The position numbers and the translations under genes were made by a program. Below, piece by piece: positions 26,369 to 34,388 of a stretch of 64,000 nt of DNA. Under the pieces are notes generated by a model. It made no database searches. It had not been told where the DNA came from and saw only the letters and a list, made by a program, of their open reading frames with translations. This stretch comes from Hyphomicrobiaceae bacterium (GTDB lineage: Bacteria; Pseudomonadota; Alphaproteobacteria; Rhizobiales; Hyphomicrobiaceae), in assembly GCA_041397645.1 (NCBI GenBank), contig JAWKWE010000004.1:620001-684000 (forward strand), given 5' to 3'. Numbering within the stretch: position 1 is the stretch's first letter; each line of letters opens with the position of its first letter.

Positions 26369-27328
26369 CTAAGCGTGCGCTGAAATTCGGCTCTTCTTCT
26401 CGTCGGGTGCGCCATAGTATTCGAAATAGCGCGGATCGATGCGCTCGACTGGTAGCACGATCAGCACGTCCGTCGTTCCGAATTGACGATCGATCACCGC
26501 GCCATCTCCTACACATGCACCAAGTCTCAAATAGCCCTTGATGAGCGGCGGAATAGCCTTGAGAGCTGCCTTGGCGTCCACCGCCTCTTTGGGCAGCAGG
26601 TTCATGGGGACGTGCAAACCTTCACGCGCGCGGCAATGCCATTCAGGCGGCGCACCCGCAAAGTGATGCAGGAAGCTGAGCGCCATCGCGTGCTCTTGCG
26701 GTTCCGTTCCCTCAAAGGAGGCGCATCCGAGCATCACGTCGATACGATGCTCGCGTACGTAGGCCCACAGCCCATGCCACAGCAGCTCGACGGTACGCTT
26801 ATTGCGATAAGGAGCGAGCACACAGCTCCGACCGAGCTCCATGAAGCGGTAGCCCCCCTTCGAAGCGATCAACGGCGAGATGTCGTACTCGCCGGCAGTA
26901 TAAAAACCAAGACGCTGATCGGCGATCTCTTGGCGCAACACACGGTAGGTGCCGACGACCTTGGGAACATCCGGCCGCTGGCGGGCACGCCTATCGGTAT
27001 TGCTTACGTCCACAACAAGCAGATGATCACAGAACGCATCGTAGGCGTCCTCATCGCGTCGGCGAAATTGGGCAAGTCGGCTCGGAACGGCCGACATTTC
27101 TTCATAGAAGACCTGAAACCGCAGACGCTGCGCTAATTTGATCTCAGCACGCGTGCTGGCAAGTCGAACCTCAAGGTCGCCGACCCGGCCGTACACTTTT
27201 GGCTCGGGCCGTCGCACGAAGGGCGCGGCATTTGCCGAAAGTTCAAGGAATCTCAATGCTCTATGAGCTGCGGCCCGGCTGCGAAGTGCGAGCTTCGCGG
27301 TCGCTTCAACGTTATTCGCTTCCTGCAT
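26369..27328 (-). CDS. olsB: L-ornithine N(alpha)-acyltransferase OlsB
   Basis: OlsB joins a 3-hydroxy fatty acid from acyl-carrier protein to the alpha-amino group of ornithine, the first step to the phosphorus-free ornithine lipids. The 319-residue GNAT-fold protein shows VRLASTRAEIKLAQRLRFQV, the VPKVVGTYRVLRQ and MELGRSCVLAPYRNKRTVELLW segments and a conserved end PPLIKGYLRLGACVGDGAVID, all typical of OlsB and its hemolysin-like relatives. The N-terminal 60 residues are extended and basic. A PlsC/OlsA-like gene at 6683-7648 could give the second acylation. It is convergent with the TPR gene, 30 bases apart. Confidence 0.87.
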   Translation of the reverse strand: MQEANNVEATAKLALRSRAAAHRALRFLELSANAAPFVRRPEPKVYGRVGDLEVRLASTRAEIKLAQRLRFQVFYEEMSAVPSRLAQFRRRDEDAYDAFCDHLLVVDVSNTDRRARQRPDVPKVVGTYRVLRQEIADQRLGFYTAGEYDISPLIASKGGYRFMELGRSCVLAPYRNKRTVELLWHGLWAYVREHRIDVMLGCASFEGTEPQEHAMALSFLHHFAGAPPEWHCRAREGLHVPMNLLPKEAVDAKAALKAIPPLIKGYLRLGACVGDGAVIDRQFGTTDVLIVLPVERIDPRYFEYYGAPDEKKSRISAHA

Positions 27329-27428
27329 CGTGCTGTATGGCCCCGCTTGACGATCCCGCCGCGAGAATTGCTAACACGATTCCATGACGCTTTTTCGATT
27401 GTCGGGTCCTGGTCCTAGATCTGGGACC

Positions 27429-29432
27429 TCACGCGGCGGAGTTAGCCTCCGGCCGCAGACGGGCAGATTCCGTATCTTCCGTCCAATGCAACAGCAGTCG
27501 CTTGAGGTCCTGCACATCGAAGGGCTTGGCGAGATAGTCGCTCATGCCGGCCTCAAGGCAGCGCCTGCGATCCTCGGCAAAAGCATTCGCCGTCAGCGCA
27601 ACTATGGGCGGTGGAGTGCGCGGCGAGGGCAACTGAGAGAAAGCGCGAAGAATTTGCTGGGTCGCCTGCAGGCCATCCAGTCGAGGCATAAAGACGTCCA
27701 TTAGGATGAGATCAAACGCCTTGCTCTTACCATCCGCAAGCGTGCGATTGACGGCTTCAACTGCCTCGACCCCATCACGTACGAGTACCGGTTCGCAATC
27801 GGCACGCTCGACAACGCGCAAAGCCAGGAGGGCGTTGACCTCGTTGTCTTCTGCAATGAGAACGCGCGGCCGCTTGCGGTCGGAACTCATTCCAATGGCG
27901 GCGTCATGCCGTGATTGGACTTCGCCCGCCTTGAGCGCCAACAGCCCGGATTGAGCCGCGCTCGCTTCACCGTCCGCCTGCGGCGACTTCGCTAACAGCA
28001 GCCGGGCGGTGAACGTTGCGCCCCGTCCGGGAGCGCCGTTTGCAGTGATGTCGCCCCCCATGGCACGCGCCAGACGTTGAGAAATTGCCAAACCAAGGCC
28101 CGTGCCACCATTGCGTCTGTGGAGCGCGGCATCCGCTTGCTCGAACTCTCTGAAAAGACGCGAGATATCCTCAGGCAATAGGCCTATGCCCGTGTCGATT
28201 ACGCTTATGACATATGCGGCATCCTCACCGGCTTCCAGCGAAAGGTGAACGCTCACCGACCCGGCATCGGTAAATTTGATGGCATTGGAAACGAGATTGA
28301 GAACGATCTGACGCACACGTTCTTGATCGCCAACAACGGTGGGCGGCAAACCTTCAGCTGCATGAAAACTGATCGTGAGACCCTTTTCGCGCGCGCGAGG
28401 CGCCAACAACCGCACCGCGCCATCAACCGTCGCCGAGAGCGAGAAGGGCGTCTTCGCAAGCTCTAGCTTGCCTGCTTCGATCTTGGAGAAATCTAGTATC
28501 TCGTCGATCAGCGCTAGCAGCGCATGCGCGGAGCCGTCGATAGCCGACAGATATGTTTTCTGCTCGCTGTTGAGCTCTGTTTCGGAAAGCAGCCCTGCCA
28601 TGCCGAGGATGCCGTTCATAGGCGTCCTGATCTCGTGACTCATGGCTGCCAAGAACCGAGACTTGGCGCGGTTAGCGGTCTCCGCCTGATCACGTGCTTC
28701 CGTCAGCGCGGCTTCTGCTTCACGCTCTTCTGTGACATCGCGACCGACGCACTGAACCTCATAAGAGGCGGTCGCCGACGAGCGCACAAGATGTTCTTCC
28801 CAGACGATCCAGCGTGGCCCTGTGCTCGTCGCTACAAGCTCCTCATAGCGACGGCGTTGGCCACGCTCGGCGGCAAGCGGCGCGTGCACCTGGCCATCCA
28901 GCACGTCTGGGCGGAAGCGTTTTCCTATGATGTGTTGGGGCGAGAGGCCGAAGGCCCGGCAGAATGCATGATTTACGAACAGATAGCGGCCGTCGCTGTC
29001 GCAGCGTGAGATCATGACGTCCTGGGAATCCAGAAGATCCCGGTAACGCGCTTCGTTCTCACTCAGCTCCCAGTGTGCATCCTTGATCTCTTCAAGATGG
29101 CTGTCGATATGCTCGCCCTGCATTCGCGCTCGCGCGTTCGCATCCGCTTCAGCCTTCAACCGCTCCGACATAACCGCAAATGCGTTGAGCGCGAGATGCA
29201 CGGCAAACAATGCGGCGACGGAGCCAGCGATAAGCGCAGCGCGGACCGTCAGATGCAATTCGCTGGATGCGATCAATCCTCCGGCCAGCAACAGCAGTCC
29301 ACCGGACGCAAGCACCCGCACCGCAAGAACGCCGTCATCCCCGCAAGATTGAAGCGTACGCGGCTGACGGCTCTTAGGCGCGATCGAAGCTTTAGATCCG
29401 CTGAGCTTCGCTGGCAAAGATTTCGTTGTCAT
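27429..29432 (-). CDS. Hybrid sensor histidine kinase/response regulator with PAS domain
   Basis: A 667-residue inner-membrane signalling protein. Two hydrophobic helices (about residues 40-90) are followed by a PAS domain (about 130-250, ARYRDLLDSQDVMISRCDSD), HisKA with the phospho-His in AAMSHEIRTPMNGILGM (about 275), an HATPase domain (N box LVSNAIKFTDAG, then DTGIGLLPED and NGGTGLGLAIS) and a C-terminal receiver (VLIAEDNEVNALLAL, acceptor Asp in LILMDVFMPRLDG, Lys in YLAKPFD). No partner regulator or histidine phosphotransferase is nearby, so the output is unknown. ATG 29432 is preferred to TTG 29450. Confidence 0.92.
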   Translation of the reverse strand: MTTKSLPAKLSGSKASIAPKSRQPRTLQSCGDDGVLAVRVLASGGLLLLAGGLIASSELHLTVRAALIAGSVAALFAVHLALNAFAVMSERLKAEADANARARMQGEHIDSHLEEIKDAHWELSENEARYRDLLDSQDVMISRCDSDGRYLFVNHAFCRAFGLSPQHIIGKRFRPDVLDGQVHAPLAAERGQRRRYEELVATSTGPRWIVWEEHLVRSSATASYEVQCVGRDVTEEREAEAALTEARDQAETANRAKSRFLAAMSHEIRTPMNGILGMAGLLSETELNSEQKTYLSAIDGSAHALLALIDEILDFSKIEAGKLELAKTPFSLSATVDGAVRLLAPRAREKGLTISFHAAEGLPPTVVGDQERVRQIVLNLVSNAIKFTDAGSVSVHLSLEAGEDAAYVISVIDTGIGLLPEDISRLFREFEQADAALHRRNGGTGLGLAISQRLARAMGGDITANGAPGRGATFTARLLLAKSPQADGEASAAQSGLLALKAGEVQSRHDAAIGMSSDRKRPRVLIAEDNEVNALLALRVVERADCEPVLVRDGVEAVEAVNRTLADGKSKAFDLILMDVFMPRLDGLQATQQILRAFSQLPSPRTPPPIVALTANAFAEDRRRCLEAGMSDYLAKPFDVQDLKRLLLHWTEDTESARLRPEANSAA

Positions 29433-29553
29433 TCCCAACACATAACCCAAGCGGGGAACGACGCGGAAGATTTGAGAAAAAATTGAAAAGAAGGCAGTTA
29501 ATCGATTGCTATTACTTGTTTCGATCTAAAGGGCGGTAACGTAAACGGGCATC

Positions 29554-29835
29554 TCATAAACCATCGCTATCATCAAGTGGACGCGCCGCATCCGCAATGA
29601 GCAACGGCACACCGCTTTTGATTGGAAACGCCATACCGGCAGCGCGCGATATTAACTCCTGACGCGAAGCATCATATTCGAGCCGCGTTTTAGTCAGAGG
29701 GCAAACCAAAAACTCCAACAATTTCGGGTCGACCGCAAAGCTATCCGCACCTGCCTTCTCGCCTTCGGTTGGCACCTCGCCAGAAGTCTTATTTTCAGGT
29801 GCGTCGTCTTCAGGTGTCGTGTCTTCAGGTGTCAT
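29554..29835 (-). CDS. Trm112-family small protein
   Basis: A 93-residue protein with a Trm112/YcaR-type domain: LLEFLVCPLTKTRLEYDASR, then SRAAGMAFPIKSGVPLLI. Trm112 proteins activate methyltransferases in eukaryotes and archaea, and bacterial relatives are poorly characterised. Only one of the usual metal-binding cysteines (in VCPLTK) is present, so zinc binding is doubtful. An acidic N-terminal extension of about 40 residues, rich in Glu, Asp and Pro, precedes the domain. It lies 17 bases after the Lon-domain gene and is probably cotranscribed. Confidence 0.85.
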   Translation of the reverse strand: MTPEDTTPEDDAPENKTSGEVPTEGEKAGADSFAVDPKLLEFLVCPLTKTRLEYDASRQELISRAAGMAFPIKSGVPLLIADAARPLDDSDGL

Positions 29836-29852
29836 GCGCTCGCGATTCCCGA

Positions 29853-30536
29853 CTATTGCAAGGTGGAGCCATTACCACTGTTGGAAGCAAGCTCGATCTC
29901 AGCCAATGCAACCAGCACCTCCGCCCGCGTTTTCAGGTCGACAGCTTCAAGAAGCGCCTGCTTTTCCTCTGGGCCGTAAGGCGCCATCACGGAAAGCGCG
30001 TTGATGAGATACTCGTTGGAGGCCCGCGTCACCGCTGTCCAATCTGTCTTCAGCTGATTGGCTTCCAAATACGCTTTCAACACACGCAGAAGGTTGTCTC
30101 GGTCCACACGTTCTTCGCCAAGGCCTTCCGTGAAGTCGGTCGCAAACCGGTCATAGCTGGCACTGACGACACGATAGGGCTTGTCGGTCTCCGCTTCTCC
30201 AACAATTTCAAAACGCGCCACGCCTGTCAGTGTGATCACATAGCGGCCATCGTCCTGCTCCTTGTAGGAGGTGATGCGACCAACACATCCTACCTTGTGA
30301 AGACCGAATTGTTTACCCGGAGGACTTTCCATTTCGTCGTCGGCCAGAGCTGTGGGCTGCAGCACACCCAGCACCCTGTTAGATGCCATGACGTCATCGA
30401 TCATAGCGAGATAGCGGGGCTCGAAAATGTTGAGCGGCAACGTCGCTCGCGGCAACAGGATCGCCCCCCGCAGCGGAAAAACCGGAATGCGCGGTGGTAG
30501 ATCTGCCGGGCGGCGATAGCGCTGTCCAAGTCCCAC
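29853..30536 (-). CDS. Lon protease N-terminal (substrate-binding) domain protein
   Basis: A 227-residue protein made only of the LON substrate-binding domain (IPVFPLRGAILLPRATLPLN, then FEPRYLAMIDDVMASNRVLG). The AAA+ ATPase and serine protease domains of Lon are absent, so it does not degrade protein itself. The start is GTG 30536 with AAAGGAC just upstream. It sits between the thioredoxin-TPR gene and the Trm112-like gene, an arrangement repeated in many Alphaproteobacteria. The function is not established; a chaperone or adaptor role is plausible. Confidence 0.9.
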   Translation of the reverse strand: MGLGQRYRRPADLPPRIPVFPLRGAILLPRATLPLNIFEPRYLAMIDDVMASNRVLGVLQPTALADDEMESPPGKQFGLHKVGCVGRITSYKEQDDGRYVITLTGVARFEIVGEAETDKPYRVVSASYDRFATDFTEGLGEERVDRDNLLRVLKAYLEANQLKTDWTAVTRASNEYLINALSVMAPYGPEEKQALLEAVDLKTRAEVLVALAEIELASNSGNGSTLQ

Positions 30537-30603
30537 GTCCTTTAGATCTCCTGGCTATGCTGCTCAAAGGCGCGAGCGGGTGATAACTCGAAACCTCACC
30601 ATA

Positions 30604-31518
30604 TCAACTGAACAGAATGGAGGACAGCCGCCTTCGACCTTCGGAGACGAGGGGTTCTTTTGCTCCCCAAGCCTCGAAAAACTGCAAGAGCTGCTTTCGC
30701 GCGCCGTCCTCGTTCCAAGTGCGATCGCGGCGCACAATTTCAAGCAGGTGGTTCATGGCTTCTTCCCTCCGTCCCATTCCTGCGAGAGCGATCGCCAAGT
30801 CAAAGCGCGCCTGATGATCGGCCGGGTTGGCGTTTATCCTCGCTTCCAGATCGCCTAACTCGCCAAGCCCCGCGACCTTTTCGGCCAGATCAAGTTGTGC
30901 CTGAACAGATTGCACCGTCGGCAGATCGCGCTTGTCTGGAGGCACCAGAGCGATTGTTTGGCGTGCGCGCTCTGTGTCGTTGCTTTTGATATAGCACTGG
31001 GCAAGCCCGGCGAGGGCAGCCGCATTCTCACGATCCTCTTGCAGGACCGCCGCATAGATTTCCGCAGCTCCCTGAAGGTCGTTCTCTTCCAGAAGCTCAT
31101 CGCCGGATTTGAGCACGTCATCGATGCTTGCGGAGGCTTCATCGCCCAGAAGGCGATCTATCAGTTCGCGCACGGCGCTTTCGGGCTGAGCTCCCATGAA
31201 GCCATCAAGCGGACGACCATCGCGAAAAGCATAGACCGTCGGAACAGACTGAATTCGCAACTGAGCGGCGATCGCCTGATTGGCATCGACGTCGATCTTG
31301 ACCAGTTTCACCCGGCCGCCGTAGCTGCGCACCACCTTTTCCAAGACCGGCGTCAGCTGTTTGCACGGACCGCACCAAGTGGCCCAGAAGTCCACTAAGA
31401 TCAGCGCACCATGAGAAGCCTCGATGACGTCTTTTGCGAAACTCGCCGTCGTCGCGTTTACTATAACGTCGCCGCTTGAAAAGCCGTCGGAGTCTGGCTT
31501 GTGATTGCCGAATTCCAT
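30604..31518 (-). CDS. Thioredoxin domain protein with TPR tail (CnoX/YbbN-like)
   Basis: A 304-residue cytoplasmic protein. The thioredoxin domain (about residues 18-125) has the redox motif WATWCGPCKQLTPV, with both cysteines. TPR-like helices follow (about 140-300, DLQGAAEIYAAVLQEDRENA, then ADHQARFDLAIALAGMGRRE). This matches CnoX/YbbN, a chaperedoxin that guards proteins against oxidation and passes them to GroEL. Unlike E. coli YbbN, which lacks the CXXC, an active CGPC is kept. ATG 31518 has a GAGGAG ribosome site. It precedes the Lon-domain gene by 67 bases. Confidence 0.93.
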   Translation of the reverse strand: MEFGNHKPDSDGFSSGDVIVNATTASFAKDVIEASHGALILVDFWATWCGPCKQLTPVLEKVVRSYGGRVKLVKIDVDANQAIAAQLRIQSVPTVYAFRDGRPLDGFMGAQPESAVRELIDRLLGDEASASIDDVLKSGDELLEENDLQGAAEIYAAVLQEDRENAAALAGLAQCYIKSNDTERARQTIALVPPDKRDLPTVQSVQAQLDLAEKVAGLGELGDLEARINANPADHQARFDLAIALAGMGRREEAMNHLLEIVRRDRTWNEDGARKQLLQFFEAWGAKEPLVSEGRRRLSSILFS

Positions 31519-31555
31519 CGTTGATTTCTCCTCGTCACCTGTGGGACGAATGACA

Positions 31556-32095
31556 TCATGAGCCGGTGACGATCATGATTTCGGGGTCATGTCCAGTGCC
31601 GCGAATGAAACTTAAAAGATCGGGCAATGCAATGTTTGTCGTGGCTGTATTTTCCATCGGATGACAGTTGATGGTCTCGTGCGCCGTCAGCTCGTTGTCG
31701 AGTACTACGCGCACGCGTTTGCCCGTATCATTGATAATGGCAAAAGCCGTCACTGAACCGGGCGTCACCCCGAGCGTCGCCATCATCAGCTCCGGCTTGC
31801 CGAAAGACAATCGGCCCATACCCAATTCGCGGCCCAGGCGTTTGAGATCCACCCTGGTGGAACTTTTGGCAATGACGAGCAGAAGCGCGCCCTTGTCATC
31901 CTTGAGAAACAAATTTTTGGTATCGGCGCCGGGTAGTCCGAGATCCATCGACGAACTCTGTTCGACGGTATGCACGGCCGGGTGGTCAACGGTTCGGGTT
32001 TGAATACCTAGCCCTTCTAGATACGCCAGCAGCTCTCGACGGCCCTTGGTACCGACTGGCGAGGTGGGGGAGGAAGGTTCGTTGTGGCTGCTCAT
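31556..32095 (-). CDS. YbaK/ProX-type aminoacyl-tRNA editing protein (PrdX-like)
   Basis: A 179-residue stand-alone editing domain that hydrolyses mischarged tRNA, most likely Ala-tRNA-Pro as in PrdX/ProXp-ala. Visible segments are TRTVDHPAVHTVEQSSSMDL, FLKDDKGALLLVIAKSSTRV with the conserved lysine, and LVPGSV-type GVTPGSVTAFAIINDTGK. ATG 32095 (MSSHNE) is chosen; an in-frame start at 32209 adds a tail with no similarity. It lies 37 bases before the thioredoxin-TPR gene on the same strand. The amino acid removed cannot be read from sequence. Confidence 0.87.
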   Translation of the reverse strand: MSSHNEPSSPTSPVGTKGRRELLAYLEGLGIQTRTVDHPAVHTVEQSSSMDLGLPGADTKNLFLKDDKGALLLVIAKSSTRVDLKRLGRELGMGRLSFGKPELMMATLGVTPGSVTAFAIINDTGKRVRVVLDNELTAHETINCHPMENTATTNIALPDLLSFIRGTGHDPEIMIVTGS

Positions 32096-32361
32096 AGTGC
32101 CTTGATTTGTTAGCGGCAGAGTTCGGAACCGTGGTCCGCCACCGGCTGGTTGCATGATCAAAAGTGCGCCTTGGCGCCCTTTATCCGCCTCAAGCGTTCC
32201 GCTCCACAACGGAGCTTGCAGCGAAATCCCGCCTTTTTGCGTGGTTCCAGCATTTGCCTAGCGGTGTTTTGAAGCGGTGCTCAAGGCCTCTTGCAATAGC
32301 GCATCAGTTGCGCCATAAGGCGGGTCTCGCGGCGCCACGTGCGTCGACCCCCTTAAAGGAC

Positions 32362-32436
32362 GCGGGTGTAGCTCAGGGGTAGAGCACAACCTTGCCAAGG
32401 TTGGGGTCGAGGGTTCGAATCCCTTCGCCCGCTCCA
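32362..32436 (+). tRNA. tRNA-Gly(GCC)
   Basis: A 75-base cloverleaf with encoded CCA. The acceptor arms GCGGGTG and CGCCCGC pair with one G-T wobble, the D arm is GCTCAGGGGTAGAGC, the anticodon stem CAACC/GGTTG encloses TTGCCAA with anticodon GCC at 32394-32396, and the T arm is GAGGGTTCGAATCCCTT. It reads GGC and GGU. No integrase or attachment repeat flanks it. Confidence 0.97.
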
Positions 32437-32562
32437 ATTCAGCCAGACGGCAGATTCTGCCTCAAGGCTGGGCACACAAACAATTCAAGCTCGGTTCTTA
32501 GGGCACGCTAGGTTTGCGATTCTGCACACCGGCGCCATTGCGCTCGTGCCTATCCGCCCCTC

Positions 32563-32591
32563 AAAAAACAACGGACGCCCTTGAGGCGCCC
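32563..32591 (-). terminator. Rho-independent terminator after the repeat-protein gene
   Basis: On the minus strand GGGCGCC-TCAAG-GGCGTCC forms a 7-bp stem (32591-32573, one G-T pair), followed by GTTGTTTTTTG. It lies 33 bases after the stop of the secreted repeat protein, so it ends that gene. Confidence 0.75.
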
Positions 32592-32623
32592 GTCGGTAAC
32601 TTAGTTGAGAGATGGTAGGTAGC

Positions 32624-33349
32624 TCAGCGAACGCGCTGCCAATCATATCCGCCGCGGCGAACCAGGATGTTTTCGTGCCGCATGGTCACAAGAGGGGGCG
32701 TGCTGACTACATACTCACGTGCCGGCTTCAACACCACTGGACGGGTCACCCAGCCGCGCACGGCCGGATGGTAGACCCTTTCAACCCCACCTGCGCTGAC
32801 CATCACCTTGCGTGTCACATTCTCGTAAACCGCTGGCGTCGTCTGAGCCACGCGGCGAGCTGGCGTTACAACGACCTCGCGCGAAATCTCACGGGTGACA
32901 GCCGGGACGACGACCTTGCACATCCGCTCGCCACGTCCCAAAAAACCGCGTGTGCGTTCCCAGCGCACGCTCTCAGGCTGCACGACGACCGTCTCTCGTA
33001 CCACTTTCCTAACAGCGGGCTGCTCGACATATGTGGTTTGAGCGGGTCTGACCATCACACGCTCGATCTTGGTATCCCACACAGCAGGACGACGGATCGT
33101 CTCCCAACGCGCCGGCGCGACTTCGATGCGCTCAGCACGCGCGCCCATTTCGGCCGGGCGTCGATAAATGTGCGTCATTGCCGGGCGAACAATAACGGAG
33201 CGCATCCTTGATGCGTAGACGTCCGGCATTCGCACCTTCTCGTAGCATTCGATCGCGCGGCCGCGCCCGCAACCACTATCAAAAGCGAGCACAGGCGATG
33301 CCGACGCAACAGTAGCAATGGCAAACCAAAAAAGTCGTGTCGGCCGCAT
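32624..33349 (-). CDS. Secreted protein of tandem 23-residue beta-type repeats
   Basis: I do not recognise a named family. ATG 33349 opens a clear signal peptide (MRPTRLFWFAIATVASASPV, cut near ALA-FD). The mature 220 residues consist of about eight repeats of about 23 residues with the pattern P-A-V-x(6)-R-x-V-x-V-x-P-A, for example PAVYENVTRKVMVSAGGVERV and PAVRGWVTRPVVLKPAREYV. The fourth is interrupted by a 13-residue insert with one Cys. The head holds two more cysteines (CGRGRAIEC). Alternating hydrophobic and basic residues suggest beta strands, and the net charge is strongly positive. A cell-envelope or ligand-binding role is a guess. A terminator follows. Confidence 0.75.
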   Translation of the reverse strand: MRPTRLFWFAIATVASASPVLAFDSGCGRGRAIECYEKVRMPDVYASRMRSVIVRPAMTHIYRRPAEMGARAERIEVAPARWETIRRPAVWDTKIERVMVRPAQTTYVEQPAVRKVVRETVVVQPESVRWERTRGFLGRGERMCKVVVPAVTREISREVVVTPARRVAQTTPAVYENVTRKVMVSAGGVERVYHPAVRGWVTRPVVLKPAREYVVSTPPLVTMRHENILVRRGGYDWQRVR

Positions 33350-33668
33350 GAACAATCCTCTCTGTTGACGCTCAAGCCCACTCACGGCGCCAAACAATAA
33401 ATTAAGAGATCGAAACCTCGGACCTAAGAGCCTTCGGCCCGACGATCGGATTTCGCACTGTCTCTACGCAGAAAGAATAGCTCTCTTTCCCGTCCGCAGG
33501 AGGACTAGCGGCCGGCGTGGTAAACGGTTAATCGTTGCATGAGCCGATGCCGATGTGGCGCTGCTGTGCTAAATCGTTGCCTTACAGTCATCCGGCACAA
33601 GTTAAGGCATCCAATCGGAGCCCCTGCGCGTTAAGGATTTCGTGTGTCTAGGGAAGGATTTCGAAACC
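33350..33668. other. Divergent intergenic region, repeat protein / lemA
   Basis: A 319-base region between divergent genes, so it should hold both promoters. AGAGAGGA before 33349 is the ribosome site of the repeat protein. Toward lemA the 10-base sequence AAGGATTTCG occurs twice, at 33633-33642 and 33654-33663, exactly 21 bases apart; the second is the lemA ribosome site. I found no convincing -35/-10 pair, RNA gene or further coding sequence. Confidence 0.5.
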
Positions 33669-34292
33669 ATGTCGACGACAACTGCGGTCTCACCGGTGCG
33701 CATCCTGGCGCTCTTGGCGGCTTTGATGGCCGCGCTCGCCACCTCTGGCTGCGGCATCAACAACATTCCGACATACGAACAGCAGGCAAAGGCCGCATGG
33801 TCTGAGGTGCTGAGCCAGTATAAGCGACGCAGCGATCTCATCCCCAACCTGGTTGAAACCGTGAAGGGCTTTGCCGAGCAAGAGAAGTCCGTCTTGACCG
33901 ACGTTATCGAAGCGCGGGCCAAAGCGACCTCGGTGCAGCTTCCCGTCGATAAACTTTCTGATCCTGAAGCGATGAAGAAATTTCAGGAAGCCCAGGGACA
34001 ATTGACCGGCGCGCTCGGCCGCCTGATGGCTGTCATCGAGCGCTATCCCGACATCAAGAGTGGACAGAACTTCCTTGCGCTGCAAAGCGCCTTGGAGGGT
34101 ACGGAAAACCGCATCGCAATTGCACGCCGCGACTACATCGAAGCGGTGCGGGTCTACAATACCGAGCTTACGACAATTCCAGGACGCTGGTGGCGTGCCT
34201 TCATGTATCCCTCGTCAAAAGAGATGGCCACATTCGACATCCCTGCCGAGGAACAGCAGGCTCCCAAAGTCGACTTCAACACGAAGAAATAA
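33669..34292 (+). CDS. LemA family lipoprotein
   Basis: A 207-residue LemA-family protein. The N-terminus has a membrane segment ending in a likely lipobox (RILALLAALMAALATSGC), so it is probably an inner-membrane or periplasmic lipoprotein. The rest is the all-helical LemA domain: YEQQAKAAWSEVLSQYKRRS, DLIPNLVETVKGFAEQEKSV, then AIARRDYIEAVRVYNTELTT and the typical end PGRWWRAFMYP. The molecular role of LemA is not known. ATG 33669 has a GGAAGGA ribosome site. It leads a set with two TPM-domain genes, an association seen widely in bacteria. Confidence 0.93.
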   Translation: MSTTTAVSPVRILALLAALMAALATSGCGINNIPTYEQQAKAAWSEVLSQYKRRSDLIPNLVETVKGFAEQEKSVLTDVIEARAKATSVQLPVDKLSDPEAMKKFQEAQGQLTGALGRLMAVIERYPDIKSGQNFLALQSALEGTENRIAIARRDYIEAVRVYNTELTTIPGRWWRAFMYPSSKEMATFDIPAEEQQAPKVDFNTKK

Positions 34293-34388
34293 GCCTTGCG
34301 CGCCAGGTCTCAAGCGATGCTTGAAGGGGATGCGATTAGCGCACGTCCCCTTCCACGACGGCAGTGCACGGGTTTCCATGCACCTGGG

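Noticed and set aside
32362..32436. tRNA-Gly as an integration site for a mobile element
   Set aside because: No integrase, no repeated tRNA 3' end and ordinary genes on both sides.
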